A program made the translations under genes and the position numbers. The notes beneath the pieces are model-generated. The model did no database searches, was not told the DNA's origin, and saw nothing but the letters and a program-made list of their open reading frames with translations. 64,000 nucleotides of DNA from Prunella strophiata (Eukaryota > Chordata > Aves > Passeriformes > Prunellidae), in contig JAZBQD010000015.1 of the NCBI GenBank assembly GCA_036583965.1, positions 87,473,309 through 87,537,308 on the forward strand. Direction: 5' to 3'. Below, piece after piece: positions 13,232-28,112 of this stretch (within the stretch, counting starts at the first letter, position 1; each line of letters starts with the position of its first letter).

Positions 13232-13248
13232 TTTTTTTTTTTTTTTTT
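13232..13248 (+). repeat. Poly-T tract (17 T)
   Basis: Homopolymer T, with a second T tract about 25 bp further on. Confidence 0.9.
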
Positions 13249-13772
13249 AAATAATATATTTCAAACATGTATTTTTTTTTTTAATATTACTTGGATGCAA
13301 AGTATTTCAGTTTGTGGTGGGGTTTTTTCATTAAAACCCCAAGTCTTGTTTAAGCCCTATATAAAGTCTATATGAACTTCAGGAGTATTAAGAACTACAG
13401 TAAAATCTTGAGAGCTGTCTCACAGCCAAACAGTCTAGGAAAACCTCTCAGGTTTAGTTTCCCCAGTGCTAGCTCTGAAATGACAGCTTGGACAGAAGAA
13501 AGTGGGAGGGGAGTGCATCACCCTTTTGTCATAAGTGCAGGCCCCAGTATTTCTTTGTGTCTCAGAAAAAGACACAAAAAAATCAGAACAAGTTCCCAAA
13601 AGCACTGAGTATCAGCAGCACCTGTGACCCATAAACATCACATTTGTGGCACCAGTGTCAAGATGAGATCTCCGCAGTGTGACTACAGGTACTAATGCAC
13701 ACGGCAGCTCCTTCTCCCAGTTCAGCAGACTGATCAGGCTGGGACTGCTGGGACTGCTTCTCCTCTTTGAAG

Positions 13773-13788
13773 AAAAAAAAAAAAAAAA
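13773..13788 (+). repeat. Poly-A tract (16 A)
   Basis: Homopolymer A. It explains the lysine-rich and phenylalanine-rich stretches of the open frames across 13658-14045. Confidence 0.9.
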
Positions 13789-15892
13789 GAAAAGAGTGCA
13801 AGGTCTGGGTTACTTTCCATTCCTGCAAGTACCAGCTTTTTTGGGAACAGCAAAGGTGTGAAATCAGCCTACGGAGCCTGCTGTCAGCAGTGGGTGTCAG
13901 CAGCCCACAGCCAGTCAATAGTTATTATGAGCCAAAAAGGCAGAGAAATCCGGCCAACTTGAGCAAAAGATGCAGCAGCAGAGAGCGCAGAATTCTGGCA
14001 TTTGCTTCTTGCATCGCTGGTCTGCTTTTATTCTTGCTGTATTAAAACTGTCATGGCTTTATGCTAATGTGGTTTATTCCTAGCCAGTGATTATTATGCT
14101 TTGAATTAGCAGTGCTCTTGGGACGTTTCGCATGAAAAAAATCATGTCCTTCTGAGAAATGAGAAGGAAAAAGAGCTGTTACTTGCATTAGTTTGGAGCT
14201 GTGTGTGTGTTTGGAGAGGATGAAGGAGAAGGAACATATCATGACTGATGCCAGGCACTGCAGGACTCTGGGGCCACAGATTTGTGTGTGAAATACTGAA
14301 ATTCAGGGAAGAGCAGTGAAAATATGGAAATGGTTTTGACGCTGTGTTTGGCTTTCAGTGAACCCACCCTCTGGGTAAATTCTTTTTGACTCCAATGTTA
14401 GTTTTGCCTGACTGTAAATCCATACTCATTTACCCTGAGTGGGAAAAGCTTCCCCAGGGGCATGTGAGAGCACAGCTGGTGTGAGACAGAGTTGTGTTGT
14501 GAAAGGAGTGTGTCTTTAAGGGGTGTCGGTTCTCCAGGAAATGGCCTCAGCAATGCCAGTTAGGACCAGCTAGCAAAGAGAAGTTGTTGCAGCTCAGAGA
14601 TCTCATAACAAAGGCACCTGGGTAGCAGAGATCTTGGCTCGTTGATGGCAAAAAGGAGAGAGGGTGAGCAGCAAGAGGAATTTCAATATGTTTCAGCTGT
14701 AGGTTTATTAGCAGCCTAATTCAGCAGCAGCAACAGTAGCATGTCATTCCCAGTTTGCTCAATGGACCACTTCCTGTATCCCCTCAATAAGACCCCAAAG
14801 ACAATACCAGCCCATTGCTTTTAGCAGCATCTCTAAAAAATCACAGCAGTGGAACACAGTGGGATCTGACATGCTTGAACTAGAGGCATCTCAAAAATGG
14901 AGAAAGGGGAAAAGGTGTGGTCCCTTTGGATCTGCATATAGAGGGCGGTGGTCTGTCCCCTGTGCTGGTGTTCAAGGCCCAGCAGGTTCCAGTGAAATCA
15001 GAAAGTATAAGGAAATTTCTGATTTCCTCTTCTTTTTACCCATATGGTTTATTCAGCATAACCAGGCAATTTCCAGCCTTGATACAGCATGTCCCAGCCC
15101 CTGTATAGGACAGAGCCTTGTAATGGGTTCTTTGGAAAAGAAGGTATTTCTCCAGGCAGTGAGGCACAAAGAGCTGGAACAGAATGAAATGCTTTGGCCA
15201 GATTATCTTTTATTCCTTCTTCTTTAAATTGAAAAGAGATGTTCTCAGAAAGGTCTTTCTCTTTATTACCCCAAAGAATAGCAGTTTTTAACCATTTCCA
15301 CTGAAATATCTGTGCTCCCTCCATCTTGATGGCTAGCTTTTTCTTCTTTGGAAAGTTGCAGGCAGCTGTATCTGGCATTGATATTTTACAAGAAAAAGGA
15401 TTGTGTTGCATGTAACATTCAAAACAAACAAAAGAGCAATAACAAAATAACCAACCTTCTTGCAAAAACCTGAGGGACTCAAATAGTAGTTCAGTTGGAG
15501 TTCTGATAATGAAACCTCCTTTGTGTTAGAAATGCGTCTCTGGCTGTTCCCATGAAAACCAACCTAAATTTGGCTCAGTTAAAGCCTTGAAAAAATTTCC
15601 ATTGAGATACATAAGAATTTGCCAGCCAAAATCTCTGGTGATTCTGTCAGTGTGGAGTGGGCGTGCTCATCCCTTCAAAGCAGTGTTCTTGCTGAGGTTC
15701 CTGAGCTCAAGCTCATGCCTGAGGTTAATATTTAAAATACTAGAGGTGGGTAGAAACACTGGGCTGTTGTCTTCAGAGCAGGAGAGGTGACAAAATCTGC
15801 ATCATGTCTTTATGGATCTGTGTGTGCAAACCACTCAAATCAGTGTTAGTGGCAGTGTCACATTACAACACAAGTCTGGGAAGTGGTATCCC

Positions 15893-15985
15893 TTAAAAAA
15901 AAAAAAATCACACACAAAAACCCCCCACCAACTTAAAAAAACAAACAAAAAACCCAACAAAACAACAAACCACACACATAACCCC
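15893..15985 (+). repeat. A/C-rich low-complexity tract
   Basis: About 90 bases nearly without G or T, made of A runs, CACACA and AACAAAC-type units. It explains the lysine-rich short frame here. Confidence 0.88.
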
Positions 15986-16459
15986 AGCTTGTATGCTGAC
16001 TGAACTATGCAGCTGTGGTACAGAGACAACCTTTCTTGTTGCTGGTACCTTCCCTCTGTTGCTGTTTTCTCTGTGGTCCTGGATTTCCTTTCTCTGTTCC
16101 TCTAATGACAGATGTTATTTCCCAAAACTATCAGCATTAATTTTACCTTGCAAATGTGAGACAGAGGGACCATGCAATATAACTATGTCAAGTGACCATC
16201 CCCAGACTTCTCTTGTTCTCATCAGTTAGGAAGGGTAATTTAAGTTCTTCAGGGTTTTTTTCAGTATTGAGACTATTATGATGTAATACAGGGTAAAGGT
16301 TGCAGATAACTGGAATCCTAAGAACAGAAGCTCAGTGAAAACCTCTATCCCCTTCAAGGGAATTTTGCCCTAAGTGGGGACTGTATTAAAATCTAAAATT
16401 AAAAGTTTAAATGTTAAAAGCTAAGTATAAGAATTGGAGGGCAGTGAGTGGGCAGAAAA

Positions 16460-16932
16460 ATGGGACTAGACTTGGGCCCTGCACTACAAGAAAGGCACTG
16501 GGGTACTGGAGAAGGGCTGGTAAAGGTTCTGGAGCACAGGTCTTATCATGAGTACCTGAGGCAGGAGAGATTCTGAGGAAAAAAAGGAGGCTCAGGGGGA
16601 CCTTATACTTCTCTAGAACTACCTAAAAGGAGAGTGTAGCCCAGGTGGGGGTCAGCCTCTTCTCCCAGGTAACCAGTGGTAGGAAATTACTTCAAGTAGC
16701 ACCAGGGAGCTTTTAGGTTGCATATTAGGACAAATTTCTTCATGGAAACTGGTTGTAAACCATTGGAACAGGCTGCCACGGGAAATGGTGCAGTCACCAT
16801 CTTTGGAAGGATTTAAAAGATGTGTAAATCTGACACTTGAGGATGTGGTTTAGGGGTGGACTTGGCAGTGCTGGGATAACAGCTGGACCTGATCTTAGAG
16901 GTCTTTTTCATCCCCAACAATTCTATGATTTT
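16460..16932 (+). mobile_element. CR1 LINE, 5'-truncated 3' end
   Basis: About 470 bp following the avian CR1 3' region in order: TTGGGCCCTGCACTACAAGA, GGAGGCTCAGGGGGACCTTA, CAGGTGGGGGTCAGCCTCTT, TTGGAACAGGCTGCCACGGG, CTTAGAGGTCTTTTTCATCC, ending near CAACAATTCTATGATTTT, which matches the short CR1 3' terminal repeat. Moderately diverged, 5'-truncated as usual for CR1, with no target duplication. Lies about 0.6 kb upstream of the PHACTR1 exon in the same orientation. The left boundary is approximate. Confidence 0.92.
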
Positions 16933-17727
<795 letters not shown>

Positions 17728-20700
17728 TAATAAAGACTCAGTTTATATGTATTTCAACTCTTGAAGCTTGTCTTGGAGGGATTCATCAGATTCTAAGAGC
17801 AGATCTTTAACTTTGTAACAAACTTTTTCTTTAAAACCCCAAAGAGACACACTACAATTAAATCAGCAGCTCACCAAAGCTGTATTTTCAGGGCCTAAAC
17901 CAGAAAAAGAAGAAATCTTTGAATATTGATTCAGCAGATTATGAGGACAGGAAAAAGCAGTATGAAAACATAATGCTAGTGGTCAGTTTAGCCACATTTA
18001 AGCTCCTGTGAGTGCTAATAAAGGAGTGAGAAAAATACAGGATAAAGTAGTTGAACATTGTGTTATTTGCATAACCAGAAATTAATCATTCCGTTGGACA
18101 GGAATGATGTGTCCCTTGTTTTTTTGAGAAAACCGAATCTCAGTTCCTGCCACAACTCTCCTTTTGCCATTGCTTTCTTGCACCTCTAGTGCAAGACCCT
18201 TTTTTATTTAAAAACAGTATGGGTTTATAATGTAAATTGGTCTGAGCAAGAATCCCAGATGCAGGCATTGATGCATGTGGTGAAAGCTCTGCAATCTATT
18301 TAGAAGGTTTATTTTCTTTGTTCTTTCATGATGCCAAATAATTACTACATTTTGTTCTGCAATAATCCTTTAGCCTGGATTATCTGTGAGAAAACATGGA
18401 GTTTCTCCAGATTTCTTATGGTTTTCACTAGAACTAGAAAGAAAGCAGTGAGTATTTTGCTCCCTCGAGTGTCAGAAGATGCTTGAGTTACAATCCAGTT
18501 GCTTTTCTGCCCTGTATGTTGCACAGTGGAAGGTTTTAGGCACTACTTGGGTGTACCTGTGGCACCCCAAATCATGTACTCCTGAAAGTGGCCCACAATG
18601 GGGTGAGATATCTCATTTAACTAAGTGTGAATTCTTGAATGAGTTTAAATGCAGAATAAGTGTTTTCAGGGTTTGTACCTGAATGAATTCTTTACTGTGT
18701 GCTGTTAAGGTTGCTTTCTGATTCGTCAGCCAAAAACTAATGAACTGGAATAAATGGCTCTATCACTCTGAGTGATGATCATATTTTTTGACTTGACAGC
18801 TGAGAAGCTATAGTCACCAAAAATGACATCTTTCTGCAAAACAAAAGACTTGTCTTTCATGTTCTGCATCAGTCATAACCGTAGTGTAGTAGGATTTCCA
18901 TGAAAACCATCTAGCTCTTAGGCATGTGGGGACACTGTGGTGACAACTGCTTTGAATCTAGTTTCAGCATGCTGGCTTGGTTGGTCACAACTAGGAGAAT
19001 AACCATGGCTGTTCAGGGGGTACCATGGGTTGCCAAAGCTTGCCTACTGCTGCTTTTTATGGTTTTTGCAGCTTCAGCTGATGAGGCTGAGCTGCATACT
19101 GCTGTGGTTAGTGTGACTGGTTAGAACCTGGGTGGAATATGGCTCCATAGTCCGCTCTGGGCATTACAAGAAGTATTGCTAAGATTTGCCCCATTACCAA
19201 AACATTTGGAAAGTACACAGGGATTAAAATCAGACTGAAAACATGTATTTTCTCTTCTCAAAGGAATAGGAAGTTTTACCAGACATGCCAGTATATCTTC
19301 TCTCCTAGTAAGAGTGAGTTCAGTAGTCTGAAAAACCAGTTTAAAAGCTGGGTCTCCAGGAACATTTGTCAGTCACAGTACTGGGTTTGATCTCAGTTGA
19401 ATCCAAAATATTTCTCTTTTTTTAAGAAAAATTTTTATTTCTAGTAAGTTAACAGTATCCTGCAGCTGCTCTTCAAAATTGGTATTCCTGTCAGCTCCCC
19501 TGCTATTAACTGCAGCAAAATTGACAAGGATGTCAAATTTGCTGAGCACCCTGTAGAAGGCAGGGAATAGTGATTTGCTTCTGAACTGTGCAAGAGCTGG
19601 GACCTCCCAGTTTCCATCATCCCCAACCCTGGGGAGTGGGAATCCACCAGCACCCTACAAGACCCCCCAGCAATTAAGCAGCATTGGTTGAACCTTGGCT
19701 GTATAGCACAAAAGATTTGACACATGGAAAACGAGCATTTTTCTGCCAGCATTTCCATGACCTCTTGTCTAGTACCTCTGATCTCACTAAGAAAATATAT
19801 TTAATCTTTGTAATAAATCAAAGGACAAGCTTGTGAGATGGCATAATGAGAGCCAGCATGAAACTTCATAATACAGGCTTATTTTCTTCTAGTGCACTGA
19901 TAAATGTGACACTTGGAAAAAAACATTCCCATTAGTGTCCTACAGGCATGCACCCAAGCTTTCCCACCTGCATAGAACATCAGTAATTATCAAAAAATAG
20001 ATACTAATACAAGTATTTTATTAGGCCCTTATTTGCTGCAACAATGGATTCAATTATTTTTAATGTCAAAAGTGATAAGGGTCAAACCACATGGCCTAAT
20101 CTGATGAAATTTCCTCTGAAATTAATGGGAGATTCTTCTCTGGGAGAGGACAGAAAGAGAGAGAGAGTCAAGCTGATATGTAAGGTTGAAAGGTTGCCTT
20201 TTTCTTGGTATTTCCAAGTGCTAACATTTTGTATCCATATCTTTATCAGACTAAAAGCTCTGCTTAGTTATTCAGAGATGAATGTTTTAAAATACAGTTC
20301 AGTAGTCAATGGGCAAAAAAACCTTTTAGGTGATAGGGAAAGTTATTTTCTGACACCTGGTAATTGCATGAGGTGAGACAGTACATAATTTGATGGATGG
20401 AGGACCTCAATGTTATGCTTACTATATATGACTCCTCTCAGCACATCAATATTCAAATTGTGGTATTTGAGCATAAGTCCCCCATCCTCCACCTTTGTTA
20501 TTGTATTGTCACTGACAAGCAGAGGGTTCAAAAGGATGTTCACGTTTTGTAGAATTTATATGTTTATAGGTTACACTGGTTTTGGTGTCCCTGTAGTGAC
20601 ATTGCAGAAGGGTCCAAAGTCTGGCATTGCCTTGGTGCTGACTTGGTAACAAAGGTTAGAGTCATGGGTTTGATGCAGACATTTCATGCCTTTGCGTCAG

Positions 20701-20757
20701 AACTGGTCTCTGTGAGACCATCATTAGGTATTTCCTAATGCAGCCAGAGCAGGTAGA

Positions 20758-20782
20758 ACAGATCACAGGTAGGGTGATCTGT
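20758..20782. repeat. Perfect 9-bp inverted repeat, 7-nt loop
   Basis: ACAGATCAC, 7-nt spacer AGGTAGG, GTGATCTGT. Confidence 0.75.
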
Positions 20783-23700
20783 GTGCAGATGGGAAGCACC
20801 ACATGAGCCATTGGTTTGATCTGAGTGACCTCTTCTGCTGGAAGGTGGTGTGTTAAGGAGGTGTAAGGAATGTGCACTGTGAATGAAAGATGGGCTTTGG
20901 CTAGGCATAATATCAGAAAAGCAGGGAGATTACACTCTGTGAGGGACATCAGTGTACCACAGCAGGAACAGAAACAAGTTCATTCTCACAGTAATTCTCC
21001 TACTGGACAGAAGTGAAGTTCCCACCAGCACAAAGTGGTTTTCAGTGCCAGGTCTGCAAATCATTTTATCACAGAACATCTATTGAAAGTTCCTTGATGG
21101 GTGATGAGACTCCCACAGTACAACATAAACTCTCCAGACACTGAAGTTCCATATACAAGGACTTAGACAAAGAAACCAAACTCTGCCACACTATTATTCA
21201 TGCTACAGTCAAAGGTATGCTGTATGTTTTTTAAACTTAGTGAAGATTTTTACATGAAGTGTGGAAACCATGCAGGGCCAAGGCCCCCTCAACAAAAATG
21301 TGAAATATTATAAAGCTGGGAGAACAGGCAAACTCCTAAATGGCAAGATTCTGTCTGTTGAGAGGATGGTTCCTTACAGCTGACAAGGAGCAGTCTCACA
21401 GCAGAAGCCAGGAAGAAACATAATTTTCTATTCCCAAGAACATTTCCTTGGTTAGGATGTAGCTGGGATGACTCTAGAAGACTGGTCAAGGTTTTAAAAG
21501 TCAAACTGGCCTCTCTGAGAATCAGCAAAGCAGATAGCAAGAGAGCAAGCTGACTGTCTCCTCTGCTAGACCTTTGTCATTTTTTTTAATACTTTGATCA
21601 TCTTCTGCTCACCTTGCTGTGAACTTAAAAATATGTTCTGGGTGTGTTGCTGTTTTATTGCAGTGCTGTACACATGCTGAAATGCCATTTCCTGGAGGAT
21701 GTTTTGGAGAAGGAACTGCTTCTGAAATAAAGAAGCTGGAGGGGAAATAGATTTTTCGCTTACTTTATATTATTGAAGGGTTTTTTTTATCACTACTTTC
21801 ATCAAAAGCCAACTGTTTGCAACCTTTCAGGAAAAAAAAAATTGTTTCAGCTGCTTGGAGGAATTTTGAGTACAGAAAAATGTTTTGTTTTGTCATTTCC
21901 TGTTTCTGGTGGCCTTCATTTTAAAGAATTGGTGTGTCTGTCTTCCACCTAGCCTTGCTTCCTGAATCACAGTGTTCAGGCAAATTCCTCCCTTCAGGGA
22001 GAAGGAAGCATGTAACTTGTACTTGAAGGACACTAGTAGGAATGACAAGAGAAAAGCAGGAAATGGTGAGAAATTAAGGGGTTTAAAGAAAGCTCAACTG
22101 TAAGTAGGAGAGCAAAAGATTCAGCAATGTTTGGGTTAGGTCCACTGGTAGCCTGTACAATGGGCAGAGCAAGACCTTTGCCAGAAGAAAGTTCCTCAGC
22201 AGCTCTGTTGCCAAGATGGTTGAGACAACCAGTAATACTAAAGAGAGTAAAGGAAATCTTTTAAACAACCTTTCATCCTAGGTACATTGAAACCTCCTTT
22301 TATTTGTGTCCCAGTTTCCCTTCCTAAAAATGCTTACCATCCTCCTCCTCAGGGCAGTGATCCCATATCAGTTCTCTGGTGTCACAGTTCCCATTCCAAA
22401 ACCCATGGGTGAGCTAGTGAGCAACATACTGCTCTGTGACTGCAGGAAGACATGACTGTGACTTTCTAGCCTCATGCTTGGGGTACCCTCCTCAGAATAG
22501 GGAAGATTTGCTCCTGTTTCATATAAGGCTTCATTGGCTTAGGTAAAGTTGTAGAGATTGGTGTTCAAGAAACTGTCTCAAGGTGTAGGACTAGGGAGTT
22601 GGAAAGGATAAAGACCAGGGCTGAAGTGGACCAGAATATTAGAGGAACCAAAAGGCAAACCATTGTGAGCCAAGCATCATCAGTTGGCTTGGGGAAAAGG
22701 ACATTCAGGGCAGATCTGTGGATTGATCTGCTGCCTAAGGGCCTTAAGACTGTTTTAATAGTTATCTGTACAGAGGATGATAATCTTCTCTTGCTAGCAG
22801 TTACTCTGTTAAATAGAAATATATGAGGTCTGCACTCTGGATCTAAAGATTTAAGTCAAATAGTGTAGGCAATGCCACAAAAGGGAGCATGTGAATTTTT
22901 TCAGTTTACTTTTTGGGGAGGGCATAACATGCTCTTCCATTTGCTTTCGCTCTTACTCAAGCCATTTAAAGATAATAAGTGAGCCTCAACAAAGTTGACT
23001 CATCCCACCTTTAGCTGCCTCACTCCCAAAATCTGCTTTAAAATAGATATTAATTTTGTGCCTGAAGCTTTTTTTCCCACTTTGTAATCCTTGGTGCTTT
23101 GGTTTTTCCAACCAGAAATATTTTTTAAAGATACTCTATAAAAAAATCATATGTCAGTGTGTTTATGTAAGTTAAGTCTCCCAGTCAGCAGAGGAGATTG
23201 CTTAAATTGGCAACACTTACGGGCAAGGATTTTTCAGTGTTTCTGATAAATAACAAGAAGGAAAAAAAAATGTGGTAAAGCTGTTCAATTAAAGAAACTG
23301 TTTTTCATAAACCATACCCAGATCATTTGATTCCTACTGCTGATTATTTCTAACTACAACAGGTAAATATTTGAAATCTTTCTTTCCAGAACATTCCATT
23401 TGGGAGACATTCAATTATATGTTGCCAGTGCTTCCCTTAAACCTTCTGCTTTGCCAGTAATTGCCTCTTGTGTTTTTTCATGTAAAACTCTTAGAGTATT
23501 AAACTGTTCATGCAATTTAGGTGACACCTTTGCCTGGGGAAATGAAGGAGAAGCACAGGCTGCAGTCATGCCTGCCTCACCCCTGCCCATACTTCTGGGG
23601 AAGTGGTCTATGGAGTGAGAGACTTGGTGTGGTTTTTCCAAGTGCCAGCTTATTCACATCTATCTGCAGAGTTCTAGTTCTATTGAAAATAGTGGTTTTG

Positions 23701-26011
23701 TTTAAATTATTGTCTAACAAGGATAACGGTTTTAAAGCATTTTATGGTCCCATTCTGTTCTTCTGAATTTTATTTAGTATCTGCTGTGATCCCATGTGAA
23801 AAGTATTAATATTTCAGTTGCAATTCTTCTTATACTTTCAAGCCAGACTGTCTCTAGGTTTAGATATGGAGAACAGAAGTAATTATGTTTTTTTTTCCTT
23901 GACACTCATAATCTGATGACTTGGAAATATAATTCTGAACTCTGAATCAGTGCTCAGAGAGAGGAGCAGGGTGTCCCCTCCAGGCTAGCTGGGTCTGAAG
24001 CCACCCTGGAGCCTGAAATACCTGAGAGTCCTTCCTGTTCTCCTCCATGACAAAGCCTGTTAATATTCCTGTGTTAAAACCCCTAGGGGCCCTTTTGAAG
24101 TGAAACAGCAAGCAGGTAATATGGATCCTGGTCCAAGCCAGGTATTTTTGCTGTGCTGGAGCAGCTCATACAGCATTAAGGCATTGCTAAAAATCACTGA
24201 TCATTTCCAAGATTTTGGGAGAAGAGAGAAAAATGGCACTGTTGTAAAACTAAATCCAAACTTGCAAAAAAAAAAAATAGCTGTGGTTTTATTAAAAACC
24301 AGAAGTACAACCACCTCTCAGAGTTAGAAAGGGCTGCTATGTACACTGTATTGTGATTATTTGAGGGAAGCACAAGCTGTCATTGTCTGAAGAAAAGCAG
24401 CATTTTGCAGGAATTTGGGCTGTTCCTGAATGCACATTGAAGCAAATATTTTTACATGAATAAAAACTTAAAAAATAAGATAATTATATTTCAGTGTTTT
24501 CTAGATTAATCTTAGAAGAGTTTTTATGCAAATTTACATTTCTGTTTGAAATTGGAACTAGATATTATTTAGTATAGTTAAAAACCTGAATTTCAAATAT
24601 AAAATGACCTGGTAGACAGGAAACCATTTGTATCTTAGGTCTGTTGAAGTATTATACTGCTTGAGTTCAAGGACTGAATAAAAATTAAAATCCATACACA
24701 GTTCTATTTTTTGCATTGATCCAAAACTGCACACTTGATGTATTCTGAATTTTGAAAGTGAAAAAAAAAAAAATTCTAAGATTGCATATTACTTCTTTTT
24801 GTATGCACTGACATTTTCTTAATGTCTTTTGAGAAATTGGCCAGAAAAATGTACCAGAATTCATGCAAAACTATAGACAGCTTTTAAAAAATTTCATCTT
24901 TTGCCATTCTGTAGAGGGAGCAAAACCATCTCGTGTATCTGCTTACTGCTGTGGAACCAAAGATTCACAGAGATTTTTAAAGCCAGTGGTCATTTTCAGC
25001 CTCACAATTAGATAAACAGCCCAAAGCTTAGGGTGGCAGAAGAAACTTAATAACAAGGGAAAGTGATGGCTGGCGTTTTTCTCTATTGCTGGTATTTTAA
25101 ATTGTCAGTGTTTTCAGATTTGTCATTTTTAGGGGATTAAAAGGATGGAAATGCATTCGGAAGCTGCAGATCTGATTTGTACAAGGAAGGCAGTGAAAGC
25201 AGTTGTCTATTTTTATACTTGAATTGCCAACTGGAAGCTCCTAGTTCAAAAATGGAGGAAACAATCACTCCCCTGGGAGCATATATTCCACTACAGAGCA
25301 GTACCACTGTGTCTTCCTGAGATGTGCTGCAGAACATTTCCAGGGTTTAAGAAGTGGGCTGTGCTTAGCTGGGCTGAAAAATGCGTTTAGGGATTGTTCT
25401 ACCCCCATGCCAGCTGTAATGGAACGTGTGAAACGAGGCCTCTAAATGTGTCCTGTCTTACAGGAAAGAGATGTTTAATGAGGCTGTTTGGTTTTTATGC
25501 TAATTACATTTCCAGCTGCTGTGTGAAGATTATATGAGGCCACCCAAACTGTAAAGCTGCGACATAATTCTGCAACAGTGCATTCATGTTAAAATAATAT
25601 AATACAATTAATCCATTAGAAAAAGTACAAATTGTGATGATTGAAAATAGATGCTGTTCATAGCATAAGCTTCTTCATGGCATCTGGATTAAAGAACAGC
25701 ATCCATTGGAAATGTTTTAAGTGTTTTAGCAACAAATCAGCAATAATGGAATATCTGGCTGTGGGGAGAGAGAATATGTGCTTGAAATAAGCTCGTTCTT
25801 GTGTAAAAAGTTGTTGTGTATCCTCAGCTTCTATTGCCATGACTCATGAATGGAGGGTCTTCATCAGACTCTGTCCTTACAGGTTATTTTAGAATGATTT
25901 CATTTAACAACAAAATGTGTTGAAGCAGCATTTTATGTTTAGATTGCATGTGAAGCATGGATATTAATTAGTATTTCGCAGAGCGCTGGCTTTTGTTCCT
26001 TGGGTTTTCAC

Positions 26012-26027
26012 TGCCTTTATAAAGGCA
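26012..26027. repeat. 16-bp perfect palindrome centred on a TATA sequence
   Basis: TGCCTTTATAAAGGCA is identical to its own reverse complement. It lies about 40 bp before an ATG at 26066 that opens an 87-codon frame of no recognised kind. Confidence 0.7.
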
Positions 26028-27171
26028 CAGGAGAAAATCACAACATTTCACAGTGACACGAAGCCATGAGGAAATCTGTCTTCACAATGCTGCTTTCACT
26101 GAGAAGTGCTGTTGAGGAAGTTTTATTCCTAGAATACTGTTTTGCTCTCTCTCAGTGTTTCCTGCAGGGGGGAAATGAAGCAGGAATCCCCGAGGCCAGC
26201 ATGGCAGCACCTCGAGCGAGTCCTGCTGTGACATGTGACCCGTGTTGTGATTGGGAAATGGGCTGGTTTGGTCATGTGAGCATGCAGCCCAGTGGGTCTA
26301 ATCTGATGGGGCTTTTTAATCACAGGTAGTTGCCCTTTATTTCCGTGTCCATGAGCTGCATTACAAAGGCACACACAGTTAGATGTGTATTGGGTATTGG
26401 CAGCAGAGATGAGAATTCCACGAGAATCTGAAATATGGATGGCAATCACCTAGACAAAACCATTAAGCTCATGAGCTCTTTCCAGGGATAGTATGTTGAG
26501 GAATAATAAATAGTAGCTAGAAAGAGCAACTGAATTGCCCTATATACAGAGGTTTAATAGGAAAACACAGATTATGAATAGGAAATCAAAGATAGCTTGA
26601 TAAACAGTCTCATACAAGCCTTGGTCTAAGTCTTTTTTATTCTAGGGCTTGTTTATACATTGTAACTTGAATTATTTAAACCATAAATATCAAACAGATT
26701 AGTTATAACATCATAAACCCTTGGGTGTATGTTTATGCAATTCATAAACTCATTCATTTTCTTTTAATTCATTAAGGCAAATTTAGTTCTGAATTAAAGT
26801 GTCCACATAAGTGTTTAATGTGGCATTGGTGATCCTCCTTGAATCTCCAATTCAGGATTGCTCTTCCTGAGCACCCATGTAAGTCATCACAGGAGCTAAT
26901 GTGCAGGAAAGAGTAGATCAGACAACCTGAGGTGTCACAAGAGATGGGTTCTAGAGGCTCTGTTTGGTGAAAGCTGCATCTGGCTACTTGGATTGCCTGA
27001 GGGACTGGGCAAAGGAAGTCCAAGGTGGTGATTAGAACATTTAATGAAGAGAGAAAGCTGTTGTGTTCTCTTCCAAATTCTGCTGCTAACCCATTCCAGT
27101 CTTGTTGCAAACAACATCTGTAGATATTGGACTCTTGAGTATTGCAGGACTTGACTGCAATTTGACCAGGT

Positions 27172-27236
27172 CTTTTTTTTTTTTTTCCTTTTTTTTTTTT
27201 CCTTTTTATTTTTTTTTTTTTTTCTTTTTCTCTTTT
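27172..27236 (+). repeat. Polypyrimidine tract (T with CC interruptions)
   Basis: Long T runs broken by CC and single C. It explains a phenylalanine-rich open frame at 27102-27344. Confidence 0.9.
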
Positions 27237-28112
27237 GGGGTCAATCTCTCCATGTGTCAGGTTTCTTCAGACCTGCAGCTCACAAAGTCAAGTAATTCAG
27301 AGAGACTTGGAATTACAGTAATAAAAAGGATTTCTAAAATGTAGAAGAAAATCTTGGAAACCAAAACCATGGGGGGAAAGTACTCATTCCTTTTAGAAGT
27401 TAAACTCCTTATTTGGAGAAACATACAGATTTTCTGAATATTAACAATTTGCTTTATTGGTACACTTTCAGATGAAGATTTCAGTTCCACAGTATGATGT
27501 CTGTATAAAGAAGTAGCTAAAATAAGACTTAATTTGGTTACTATTTGTTTGTATAGGCTGAAGACATAATACTATCTGTTGTTAACTGCATCTGAATTGC
27601 TTATTGTCTACAGGATATTCCACACTTTTAGATAAAAGCAGTGGTAGAATAGATCCATGATGCTGAACATGACTCACTATTCCTTTTGTTCTTGCTGGAG
27701 TAGCAGGTATATGTTTCTAGGTTGAAAAATGGATTTTCTTAGTCTCCTTTTTTGCAGATGAGTATGTGTATGTGCATTTTTGAAGGACAGACCTTAGTTC
27801 CCTCTTTACGAGGTTTTGATTTGGTAGTTAACACTATTGGTCCTTTATATCCTCAGAGTTCTATTTGCATCTCTTCAAGTTAATCTGGCAGTCCTAAACA
27901 ATTCTATTTATCAAAACAGGCAGTAAAAATCATTTTGCTGTGGTGAATCATACTTTTTAAATTTGACCAACAGCATTGTTTGGCTATTCTAAAATGAAAG
28001 TTATAGGGAATTTGCCTGCCACTAGCTACCACTTGAATCTGAAAACATGAATTGCTCATCTCCCTGTGTTTTGCAGGAAGCTCTTGGTCTCCATGTGCTC
28101 TTCTTAAATTCC

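Larger units (their letters stand above)
9966..16459. other. Intronic, simple repeats only
   Basis: Contains A and T tracts and the A/C-rich tract; no transposon or exon recognised. Confidence 0.6.

Noticed and set aside
13658..14045. Overlapping frames with poly-Lys or poly-Phe
   Set aside because: Created by the A tract at 13773-13788.
15812..16029. Lys/Asn/Thr-rich frame on + and Val/Phe/Leu-rich frame on -
   Set aside because: Low-complexity A/C-rich tract read in two directions.
19441..19758. 105-codon - strand frame in a GC-richer stretch, considered as CR1 or retrovirus
   Set aside because: No CR1 3' signature, LTR ends or retroviral motif could be found.
27102..27344. Phenylalanine-rich hydrophobic frame
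   Set aside because: Created by the polypyrimidine tract at 27172-27236.
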